NCBI GenBank assembly: GCA_002307035.1
Contig: DBTL01000165.1
Span: 3,438 to 53,363, forward strand
From: Bacteroides sp. UBA1317
GTDB taxonomy: Bacteria > Bacteroidota > Bacteroidia > Bacteroidales > Bacteroidaceae
Direction: 5' to 3'
Length of the DNA: 49,926 nt
The translations under genes were made by a program, and so were the position numbers. The notes below the pieces were generated by a model. The model worked only from the letters and a program-made list of their open reading frames with translations, searched no databases and was not told the DNA's origin. Numbering within the stretch: the stretch's first letter is position 1; each line of letters begins with the position of its first letter. Below are positions 29,783-37,216 of the stretch, in pieces.

Positions 29783-32700
29783 CTTTGCAAATCAACCTTT
29801 CAAGTTTATCTGCATGACCTACCAATTTTCCATCAACAAAGATACGTAATCCTTTTCCTGAATGATAACGGCTGCCATCTTTGTCCCATATAATTGAGAT
29901 AGTATGACCATGATACAACACGTTATCCAAACAGAACCAGTTCCATTTCCCCTCAGGTATGAGAGGGTTAATTTCGAGAGTATTGTCCATACGAGGACGT
30001 AATCCAACCAATCCGGTAATAACCAGATCATTGAATGTAGAATGATTATAATAGCGTGAACGTTCCTGATCGCCTTTCAGCCAATAACCAGTTACCTCAT
30101 CCAAATATTCTCCCACGTATGGGCGTCCGCGATGATATTGAGATTCTACATACAATTCCATTTGGTGAAAATAGACGCTATCCGAAAGAATTGTTTGAGG
30201 ATAGTTATTCATGAAATTGGCCATTGCTGTTAGCGTTTGAGCGGAAGCAAACGGCCAGATAGCTCCATCCCACTCACATTTTCCTACACCATGTGTACGA
30301 AACTCCGGATGACGGCGTTCGGCTGTCGTTAATCCGTAAGGAGCGGAAAATCCTTTCTCATCCATCACTTCCTTCCATGCATCATCGTATTTACCTTTCG
30401 CCGGCAGATTAAAATACCAAGGAAGATATCCAATGGCTTCGCGCACATTAGCTGATGAATCCGTACGCATTGTTTCAAAGAAATGATGCGTAGTATTCCA
30501 CAACTGTTCCTCTACAAGATGTTTAAGTGTATCAGCTTTCAAAGCATACGTCATAGCAACACTTTCATCACCAGCCAACAAGCCAATTGTAGAAAGAGCC
30601 TTGGCATTGCCATACATATAACTATTAATAGTAGGACGGGCATACTGTTTACGACGACCACCACTGATAGATTCTTCCATACCATCCTGTACATCCCCTT
30701 GCCAATAGAGACCGTTTTTCAATCGGTTCGTGCTTTCCCAACGTTTGTACTCAGTCTCTAAATCCTTTTGCATATCTAGCAAAAATGATTTATTCCCATC
30801 TACCAAATAACGATTTAGAATTGCATCCGCGTTCCATGAACTAAACTTATTCATCTTTTTCATCGCTCCGCCTTCATTACCACGATACCAAGTATGTATA
30901 ATCTGATCCAGATAAGTACGATCATGCAACCAACGACTTTCGTTAATATGATGCCCAATGGCACAAGCAATCAGATTATACTTATCAGCATACGTGCGAT
31001 TCACCAGAAACTCAGTCATGCCATAACCCACAGGAGTGTTCTTTATATGCTTACGCAGACTCCACCAACGAAAATAGTACATCTCTTCGAAATTCTTCTG
31101 CGGACATTCAAACAGAGGAATGTTTTTCTCCATCCATTCTGATGCTTTTGCATTAGGAATAGCTTGAGCAATGTTTTCGTCTTCCATATTATTAAAATAG
31201 GAAACATAATGGCTAAAGTCTGCATACTTCAGAAAAGTTGCCGTAGAATCGGTATCCGCAGATAATGTCTTAACATTGGCTATCCGATAAAAGGCCATTG
31301 GTTCCTCAGATCCTGCATTCGGCAAGTCATAATCCTGATCGGCAGGAGTATCAGGCGTAGGGAAGTTCCGCTGTACACCGGTTCTAAATACAATACGCTC
31401 TATTGAAGCTACCGGAGCATAAAACATACGCAACCCAACTTTTTTGCCATCGACAAAGACTGTAATATTTCTATCTGTTACCGATAAAATTGCTTCAACA
31501 TGATACTTCTTCCCTGCTTCATATTTCATCATATTACCAAATCGAGATCCACCTTTAGCACGGAACAGTCCGTCATTCGTCAAATCCAGACGAGAACATG
31601 CAATCCCATTCTCGTCTAAGAACTCAATTTGCAATGTACCTTTATCATTCTGCCCGGCCAACAAGTCAAATGAAACTGTTAGCTGCTTCGTCGCCGGTAT
31701 TTTCCTTTCTATTTTAGCATAATCAAATGGATCTTTGTCCCTTAATGTAAGCCATGATATACCCTCTTCTTTTTCTAAAGAAACCGGTGCCCAAAGTGGA
31801 GAGTAAATGTTCCAATCGGTTAGTTGAGACAAGTTCGAATAGGCTGAAAAATCATCATTTGCATGGGCAGTAGCCTTTGTACGAACCGGAACCGGAATAT
31901 GCGCAGCCCACATATCTTCCTTGTTCACACTATAAGCAACCCAAAGATCTCCATCTGCCGATTTGCCATTACCCTCTTGAATGCCACGTACATATTGAGG
32001 TCCATAAGATTTGTAATTACCCCCATATCTCATTGGAGGAACTTCACCATTAACAAGGTTCAGTGTTGTATATTCAAGTCCGTCCGCACTCAAAGAGATG
32101 GCGAGCGGCCAACGAAATTCGGATGGATTATAAATGGTGGCATACGTACCGTCACTTAATCGTTGCCCCCATATCTTAGCGTTGCTGTTCACAAAGCCCT
32201 TAGCACGTAATACAGGTTGTGCCCATGTATTTCCTCCATCTTCACTAATAGAAGTCAAAGCATGTTTCCATAAACAAGCTATTTTACCATCAGGCAATGT
32301 ATAATAATTAAATGCTTTATATTCTTTATTTAGAGGAATAATCGGATCATTTCTATCGGCCTCTTCTACCCATTGCATACGATAAAGAGGATTATTCAAT
32401 ATCTCCTGACAAGCTTTCACAAAACCTTTATCCTTATTTCTCTTAAAGAAAGGATAATTCGTGTTTTTCTCATTAAAGCCATGATTGTAATAGATGAAGT
32501 GAATCGGTCCATACGATCCATCCTTCTTTATCTCTCTGACAACACGACCAATTCCATTGCCATCATTTGGATCATCTTTTTTGTCCATAGCCACTCCATA
32601 ATTAGCCATAGTAATTAATCTGCCTGACTTCGAAACGTAAAAGCCTACACGTTGATGCATAATGGCGATTAAGTTCTTAGCTACATCTGTACGTCCCGGT

Positions 32701-33098
32701 TTTGTGTATCCATCAGGCACCTTGTAAGTAGGAAAAAGTACTTCCGAATTCGTCCAATGATAACCATCTTTAGAAGTTGTCAGAAAAGTTTGCGATGGTG
32801 GAACATGTTCATCAGCAGGATCAGACAAATACTGCATATAGAATTGTCCATTCCAGTATGCCAACATAGGTTGATGGTTATATGTCCACCCGTTTCCGTT
32901 TGAAGCATCCGGTAATTGACGGTTAGCTCGCATTACTTGAATATTGTGTACCCCTACAACCGGAGTCAGTTGCCCATCATGATAAGCCGGATTAGAAAGT
33001 TCCGTTCCTGTATAATGAATCTTATCTTGTGCAAAAGAAGGTGCAGAAAAAATACTAGCAAATGCAATGGCAACTAAAACGCTATTAAAATGTTTCAT
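29769..33098 (-). CDS. GH143-GH142 bifunctional enzyme (DHA hydrolase + beta-L-arabinofuranosidase, BT1020-like)
   Basis: This is an 1109-residue protein with signal peptide cleavage after SFA (23). Residues about 40-405 form a beta-propeller with Asp-box-like repeats (SKDGYHW 109-115, SEDGGNTW 285-292), matching GH143. A jelly-roll follows at about 415-605 (FSFDLL-type strands, VFVDGKKVGLRMF). Residues about 630-1109 form an (alpha/alpha)6 domain matching GH142, with FEEMYYFRWWSLRKHI (670-685) and LYWQGDVQDGMEES (797-810). BT1020, the founding member of both families, removes beta-L-arabinofuranose and then DHA from RG-II chain D. This architecture is nearly diagnostic for an RG-II locus. 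The GH43-like gene ends 21 bp upstream; the downstream GH78 start region overlaps its stop. Confidence 0.92.
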   Translation of the reverse strand: MKHFNSVLVAIAFASIFSAPSFAQDKIHYTGTELSNPAYHDGQLTPVVGVHNIQVMRANRQLPDASNGNGWTYNHQPMLAYWNGQFYMQYLSDPADEHVPPSQTFLTTSKDGYHWTNSEVLFPTYKVPDGYTKPGRTDVAKNLIAIMHQRVGFYVSKSGRLITMANYGVAMDKKDDPNDGNGIGRVVREIKKDGSYGPIHFIYYNHGFNEKNTNYPFFKRNKDKGFVKACQEILNNPLYRMQWVEEADRNDPIIPLNKEYKAFNYYTLPDGKIACLWKHALTSISEDGGNTWAQPVLRAKGFVNSNAKIWGQRLSDGTYATIYNPSEFRWPLAISLSADGLEYTTLNLVNGEVPPMRYGGNYKSYGPQYVRGIQEGNGKSADGDLWVAYSVNKEDMWAAHIPVPVRTKATAHANDDFSAYSNLSQLTDWNIYSPLWAPVSLEKEEGISWLTLRDKDPFDYAKIERKIPATKQLTVSFDLLAGQNDKGTLQIEFLDENGIACSRLDLTNDGLFRAKGGSRFGNMMKYEAGKKYHVEAILSVTDRNITVFVDGKKVGLRMFYAPVASIERIVFRTGVQRNFPTPDTPADQDYDLPNAGSEEPMAFYRIANVKTLSADTDSTATFLKYADFSHYVSYFNNMEDENIAQAIPNAKASEWMEKNIPLFECPQKNFEEMYYFRWWSLRKHIKNTPVGYGMTEFLVNRTYADKYNLIACAIGHHINESRWLHDRTYLDQIIHTWYRGNEGGAMKKMNKFSSWNADAILNRYLVDGNKSFLLDMQKDLETEYKRWESTNRLKNGLYWQGDVQDGMEESISGGRRKQYARPTINSYMYGNAKALSTIGLLAGDESVAMTYALKADTLKHLVEEQLWNTTHHFFETMRTDSSANVREAIGYLPWYFNLPAKGKYDDAWKEVMDEKGFSAPYGLTTAERRHPEFRTHGVGKCEWDGAIWPFASAQTLTAMANFMNNYPQTILSDSVYFHQMELYVESQYHRGRPYVGEYLDEVTGYWLKGDQERSRYYNHSTFNDLVITGLVGLRPRMDNTLEINPLIPEGKWNWFCLDNVLYHGHTISIIWDKDGSRYHSGKGLRIFVDGKLVGHADKLERLICKDVLQ

Positions 33099-33119
33099 GG
33101 TATTTATAAAAAGTAGCTG

Positions 33120-34046
33120 TTATTTTTTGCTTTCAATTAGTCTCTCAATAATTTTTTTGGGGACTTTACATATCGTCCCATGTTTATGTCCTTTCGGCAC
33201 CTTCACCGTTTGTGTTTCGTTGGTAAAATTAATAAAATCTCGCGTCTTCACCGCTCCATAAATCTTCTTTTTATATACGTCAAAATAAATCAGATAGTCC
33301 TTACCTACTTTCTCGACAGTAGGACCTTCCACAAATGGTTGAGTAAAAGCTTTGGATGCAGGAGAGTAAGGACCATAAGGAGAAGAGGCAAAAGCTATTT
33401 TCAAATTACGGTTCGAACGGGTATTGTCTTTTAGCACCATTACATAATCTTTGGATGCACGCTTCACAATGGTAGCATCAATACTACTAAAGCCGGGATC
33501 ATATAAAATTTTAGTCTCCGAAATTGTTTTAAAATCCTTTGTAGTGATATAGTATAATCTGTGATTATTGTTTTCTTCTTCAATCCCTCGTGCAAAACGG
33601 CCCGGCACGCACGAAGCCCACACCACCATAAATTGTTCTTTCTCATCATCGTAAAAGATCTCTGGTGCCCAGACATTTACCGTAGTAGGTTCATGTTCCA
33701 TCACCGGAATCATCTTTTGTTCCGACCAATGTATCAAATCTGTTGAAGAAGCATATCCGAAACCCAAATCACCTTTCCAGCTAGTAGTCCATACCAAGTG
33801 GAAAATACCATCGGGAGTACGCACCATTGAAGGATCTCTCATCAACTGCTGTCTGCCTATTTCCGGCTTCAACCAAGTTCCAGAAATACTATCCCAGTGA
33901 ATGCCATCCTCACTATAAAGGTAGCGCAAGCCTTCATTGGCAGGCTCATGAAAAGAAGTGAATACGTAATACTCTTTTCCTTTTTGGCAGGATGTCATCA
34001 GACAGAAGAGAACGAGAACAATCAGAAGATTAAAATATTTATTCAT
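33120..34046 (-). CDS. GH43-like five-blade propeller lipoprotein (BT1021-like)
   Basis: This is a 308-residue lipoprotein (lipobox LMTSC, Cys20) with a five-blade beta-propeller fold. The GH43 catalytic pattern is visible: MRDPS with Asp71, VNVWAPE with Glu129, SSIDATI with Asp190 and FVEGPT with Glu240 as likely acid. Repeated strands YVFTSF, FHLVWTT and YLIYFDVY mark the blades. Family members are mostly arabinofuranosidases and xylosidases; RG-II carries an arabinofuranose branch, so arabinofuranosidase is the favoured inference. It is the first gene of the 11-gene operon and the only one of the 11 with a lipoprotein signal, so it may be anchored in a membrane. Its promoter should lie in 34047-34330, but I cannot recognise it. 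Confidence 0.8.
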   Translation of the reverse strand: MNKYFNLLIVLVLFCLMTSCQKGKEYYVFTSFHEPANEGLRYLYSEDGIHWDSISGTWLKPEIGRQQLMRDPSMVRTPDGIFHLVWTTSWKGDLGFGYASSTDLIHWSEQKMIPVMEHEPTTVNVWAPEIFYDDEKEQFMVVWASCVPGRFARGIEEENNNHRLYYITTKDFKTISETKILYDPGFSSIDATIVKRASKDYVMVLKDNTRSNRNLKIAFASSPYGPYSPASKAFTQPFVEGPTVEKVGKDYLIYFDVYKKKIYGAVKTRDFINFTNETQTVKVPKGHKHGTICKVPKKIIERLIESKK

Positions 34047-34330
34047 GCTTTATCAACAGTTTCTATTAATACTTTCTTTAAAAAAGACGGATTTAAGGGG
34101 TTTATGTACTCATTCGCATTGCAATCACTTACTACTATTTCTCTCTGCGTGCGACCTTAAGCAACCCTAACGCACTAACCCATGATTAATAAATAAAAAG
34201 ATCATAGTAGAATAAAATCAGCCGATGATAGCATTTAATATCAAAACAGTGGATCCAACATAGAAACAAAAAAAAGAAAATAGTTAACATAAAGAGGAGA
34301 TTAGATAGACTTGAAATCGTTTTTACGAGA

Positions 34331-34403
34331 TCAGCGTGTTGAATGTCCGAGATCAGCATGTTGAAAACGTACATTCAACATGCTGATCTCGGACATTCAA
34401 CAC
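34331..34403. repeat. 30-bp perfect inverted repeat built from the 22-bp-period unit
   Basis: The arm at 34336-34365 is the exact reverse complement of 34374-34403, with an 8-bp centre (AACGTACA). Inside it are a full unit TCAGCGTGTTGAATGTCC (34331-34348) and, after spacer GAGA, a partial unit (34353-34365). On the other arm are a unit ending CATTCAACATGCTGA and, after spacer TCTC, a partial GGACATTCAACAC (34391-34403). The same unit occurs twice at 7-46. There is no T-run, so it is not a typical terminator. Confidence 0.92.
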
Positions 34404-34503
34404 CCCCCTCTCACAACGCCTGTAGAAGGGTATTGATTGGTTTTCTCAAAAATAGACAAAACGGTCCAATGAGATTCTGTTATAACTCTGATTACCCATA
34501 AAA

Positions 34504-34542
34504 AATGGGAATGCAATCATTTTACTGAATTGCACTCCCATT
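34504..34542 (-). terminator. Rho-independent terminator after PL1/DUF3826-like unit
   Basis: On the minus strand AATGGGAGTGCAATT pairs with GATTGCATTCCCATT (15 bp including two G-U pairs), followed directly by TTTTT. It lies 26 bp beyond the stop codon of the gene at 34569, and shows that the 11-gene operon starts separately. Confidence 0.87.
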
Positions 34543-34568
34543 AAAACTATTTTTCAAAAAATCGCTTT

Positions 34569-35249
34569 CTATTTGGATTCCTTTTCTTTAATCCTTTTAT
34601 ACCATTGCTCACGTTCTTTGACCAAATCATATCCTCTTTTCGAAAGATAATTATTGATTCTGCCTTTATATTTGCCAAAAGCTTCATGCTTCTTTCCTGA
34701 AGTCTCGGCATCCATAGCAAACTCACGAGCTTCAACTAGCCAAGCATAAATTTGTGTCTTCTCTTCTTCTTTCAAAGAAGGTATCATTTCTAAAGTTGCA
34801 TTGTAAGTCACCATCACAACTCCATAAGTCAAACCATCTTTTACCTCCTCAATTTGCTTCTCATTTAGGAAAAGAGAGAGATTAGCCGGAAAAGCAAAGT
34901 GAGAACGATACAAAGCAGCGTCTTTTTCAAATTCAGCGGCACTTAAAGCATCGGCTTTAGCAGTACCCGTTACGCCCGATTCCTTTATCTGATTTACTTT
35001 TGCATCACGCTTCTCGTAGATGTCGTTCAGTTCAAAATAGCGATTAGCAATCACATTGCGTACATCTTCCGCAACTTTCTTATCTGAAAGATTAAGCTTA
35101 TCTACTATCTTCTGAGAGCGGCCGACAATTGTCTCCACATATTTAGGATCTCGGTTTTGTTTATCCAGATCTACTGCAAAAGCAGAAGTCGCTGCAAGAA
35201 ACAAAAAACAGCAAAGCAATTGTATTACCTTAAAATAATTCTTAGTCAT
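34569..35249 (-). CDS. Secreted DUF3826-like helical protein
   Basis: This is a 226-residue exported protein of unknown function; its signal peptide ends at AFA (25). The mature part is almost entirely helical and highly charged. I recognise it as the DUF3826 type found beside pectin-degradation genes. It resembles the C-terminal 180 residues of the CE19-like esterase encoded at 23666-25648: an opening block (KIVDKLNLSDKKVAEDV), a middle block (FLNEKQIEEVKDGLTYGVV) and a closing block (GRINNYLSKRGYDLVKEREQW). It starts 4 bp after the PL1 stop codon, so the two are surely co-transcribed. No catalytic motif is visible. A binding or chaperone-like role for pectin enzymes is possible but unproven. 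Confidence 0.8.
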   Translation of the reverse strand: MTKNYFKVIQLLCCFLFLAATSAFAVDLDKQNRDPKYVETIVGRSQKIVDKLNLSDKKVAEDVRNVIANRYFELNDIYEKRDAKVNQIKESGVTGTAKADALSAAEFEKDAALYRSHFAFPANLSLFLNEKQIEEVKDGLTYGVVMVTYNATLEMIPSLKEEEKTQIYAWLVEAREFAMDAETSGKKHEAFGKYKGRINNYLSKRGYDLVKEREQWYKRIKEKESK

Positions 35250-35253
35250 AAAC

Positions 35254-36942
35254 TTACATTAATTTTCCTTTTTTAGCCAAAGTATCATCGTTGTTCTTCA
35301 AATTTGTCCAGTCAACTTTCTTCTTTGTACTAATTCCATTAATGTATTTTTCAATATTGGTGTATCCGTCACCAGTACAGTCTTTGTTGGCATCAGATGA
35401 GTCATTCGGATTCAATCCATTTGCTTTTTCCCAAGCATCAGGCATACCATCCTTGTCAGTATCAATGTAAGGAGTACCTTTATATTCAGGATACCCGCCC
35501 ATTTGTTCAATTTCTGTAATGACTCCTTTCTTATATGAATCGTTCGGCAAACGACGATGCTCAAATTGGTAGAAAGAATTTGGATCTAAACCTTCCTTAT
35601 AGTAAGCTTTTCCTGTCTCAACTTCCTCAATAATGCGTTGGTCAACAATATCACGGCTAGGAATCGTTGCACCCGCATTCTTTATCACAAATTTATAGGC
35701 ATCCTTAGCTGGCATGATGGTTAATGAAGGCATTGGGAAAGGCTCGTTCCATCTCATGTTTTCAGTATAGCCATCCGTATTAGGTTGTTCTTGTACTTGC
35801 ACTCCACCAGCCCAGTTATTTTTACTGATGGCATCGTAACCTTCCATAATATTACCATTGCAATAAACTCTACCAAAAACATAATAACCTAGTTTACTAC
35901 GTCCTGATTCCGGTTTCAATATACGATGTCCCACAGGAGTATCTTTCGGAGTGAGGGGTCCCGGCTTATAGTAGTTATTAATGATATTATAAAGTGCAGT
36001 ATAATCGCCACCATCAACGGAACGATGCACCCAATTGTACGTTACATTATTTACAAAATTAAATACTCCGTTCCATCCGATAGAAGGATTACGCCCGGCA
36101 TTACTTGCCCAAAGGTTACGCATAAAAGAACAGTTTTCGCCACCAAGCGTACTACCAAATGCATGATTGTATGTATCAAGAGCTTTTGCAGAGATCGTAT
36201 TCTGAATAGTCACATTCACTGTTGGAAGTTTCAGATCCTTGTAACCTTCTCCCGGGCTAAACATGTGACGATAAAAAGAAATATTTTCATCCAATCCCCA
36301 GGTACAAGAACAATGGTCTATCATAATGTTACCAACCGGATTTCCCCCAAATGAATCATCACGACGTCCAACATTAGTTTCTCCTCTACGGAAACGCATG
36401 TGACGAACCACTACATCATGAGTATTTACCCAAAAAGATTCACCAGCCAAGCAAACACCATCACCTGGTGCAGTCTGTCCGGCAATAGTGATATAAGGTG
36501 CACGAACAATAATTGGAGTTTTGATGCGGATAATACCCGATACATTGAACACCACAATACGCGCCCCACCAGTTTCGCAAGCTTCACGAAAAGAACCCGG
36601 TCCGCGATCATTCAGATTAGTTACCGTGATTACTTTTCCACCACGACCGCCAAAGCTGTACATGCCACCTCCTTCTGCTCCAGGGAAAGAAGGAATCTTT
36701 GCCTGAGGAAGGTCCGTAGGCCTAGCTGCCCAAGGAATATATGGTTTACCTTCTTTTGCTTCTTTCTCTATTGTAGGAAGAGCCTTTTCCCAAGCTTCGT
36801 CAGACAACTTGTATTCTTCATCCATCATTTTCTTCACAGCTTCCTTCACCTCTTTAGGTTCTTGGGGATACTGCGCTTTAACCACGGAAATTGGTGCCAT
36901 CAACGCTGCGGCACAAATCACGAAAGTCCATTTTCTTTTCAT
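35254..36942 (-). CDS. PL1-family pectate lyase with C-terminal calcium-binding repeats
   Basis: This is a 562-residue secreted parallel beta-helix of polysaccharide lyase family 1, which cleaves galacturonan by beta-elimination. The signal peptide ends at VKA (23). Residues 24-80 are a charged helical stretch rich in Glu and Lys. The lyase core runs from about 85 (SFPGAEGGG) to 420, with GRGGKVITVTNLNDRGPGSFREA in pieces, TIAGQTAPGDG, VVRHMRFRRGE and IMIDHCSCTWGLDENIS. Residues 494-536 hold two EF-hand/thrombospondin-3-like loops (DTDKDGMPDAWE and a GDGYTNIEKYI partner), probably binding calcium. It forms a unit with the DUF3826-like gene. It presumably makes the first cuts in the homogalacturonan carrying RG-II. 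It has no lipobox. Confidence 0.9.
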   Translation of the reverse strand: MKRKWTFVICAAALMAPISVVKAQYPQEPKEVKEAVKKMMDEEYKLSDEAWEKALPTIEKEAKEGKPYIPWAARPTDLPQAKIPSFPGAEGGGMYSFGGRGGKVITVTNLNDRGPGSFREACETGGARIVVFNVSGIIRIKTPIIVRAPYITIAGQTAPGDGVCLAGESFWVNTHDVVVRHMRFRRGETNVGRRDDSFGGNPVGNIMIDHCSCTWGLDENISFYRHMFSPGEGYKDLKLPTVNVTIQNTISAKALDTYNHAFGSTLGGENCSFMRNLWASNAGRNPSIGWNGVFNFVNNVTYNWVHRSVDGGDYTALYNIINNYYKPGPLTPKDTPVGHRILKPESGRSKLGYYVFGRVYCNGNIMEGYDAISKNNWAGGVQVQEQPNTDGYTENMRWNEPFPMPSLTIMPAKDAYKFVIKNAGATIPSRDIVDQRIIEEVETGKAYYKEGLDPNSFYQFEHRRLPNDSYKKGVITEIEQMGGYPEYKGTPYIDTDKDGMPDAWEKANGLNPNDSSDANKDCTGDGYTNIEKYINGISTKKKVDWTNLKNNDDTLAKKGKLM

Positions 36943-37054
36943 TTTTTCTGGTATTGCGTTTTATTAGTTTGACTTTACTATATTTATAGACTAATAAAAA
37001 ATAATTTTGTAACTACTAAATCTACAATAAAAACAATTAATAATATTATTTAGT

Positions 37055-37097
37055 AATATGCTAAAAGCATATTTATCAAATATAAGAATCAAAAATA
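37055..37097 (-). promoter_or_regulatory. Candidate promoter and palindrome upstream of PL1
   Basis: Two minus-strand -7-like boxes fit TAnnTTTG: TATATTTG (37084-37077) and TATTTTTG (37097-37090). A perfect 8-bp inverted repeat, AATATGCT-AAA-AGCATATT (37055-37073), lies just downstream, around the expected transcription start. No good -33 element is visible. The leader to the PL1 ATG would be about 130 nt. The region follows the SusD terminator, so a promoter is expected here. Confidence 0.4.
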
Positions 37098-37145
37098 TCA
37101 CATAAGAGATACACTTGCAGGCAGAAACTTCTTCAAAACCAAACT

Positions 37146-37185
37146 AAAAAAGCACTTCCTATGAACTAGTTGTTCAAGGAAGTGC
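37146..37185 (-). terminator. Rho-independent terminator after the right SusCD pair
   Basis: On the minus strand GCACTTCCTTGAAC pairs with GTTCATAGGAAGTGC (one bulged base), followed by TTTTTT. It lies 31 bp beyond the SusD stop at 37217, so SusC/SusD and PL1/DUF3826-like are separate or only partly read-through units. Confidence 0.85.
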
Positions 37186-37216
37186 CAATGATACAAATAG
37201 CTAGATATAAACTATT

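Larger units (their letters stand above)
34047..34568. other. Intergenic region upstream of the long operon
   Basis: This is 522 bp without a convincing gene. It holds the inverted repeat at 34331-34403, the minus-strand terminator at 34504-34542, and the presumed promoter region of the 11-gene operon (34047-34330), where I find no clear TAnnTTTG box. Between 34404 and 34500 I see only an imperfect, weak hairpin. A regulator-dependent promoter lacking good consensus boxes would fit an inducible PUL. Confidence 0.7.

Noticed and set aside
34186..34374. Hydrophobic minus-strand open frame of 62 codons upstream of the long operon
   Set aside because: It runs into the inverted repeat and encodes a low-complexity Phe/Leu/Ile-rich peptide typical of chance frames in AT-rich DNA; it has no promoter or start signal.
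34336..34403. Inverted repeat read as a transcription terminator
   Set aside because: There is no T-run on either strand and the arms are built from an iterated unit; a normal terminator for the neighbouring gene exists at 34504-34542.
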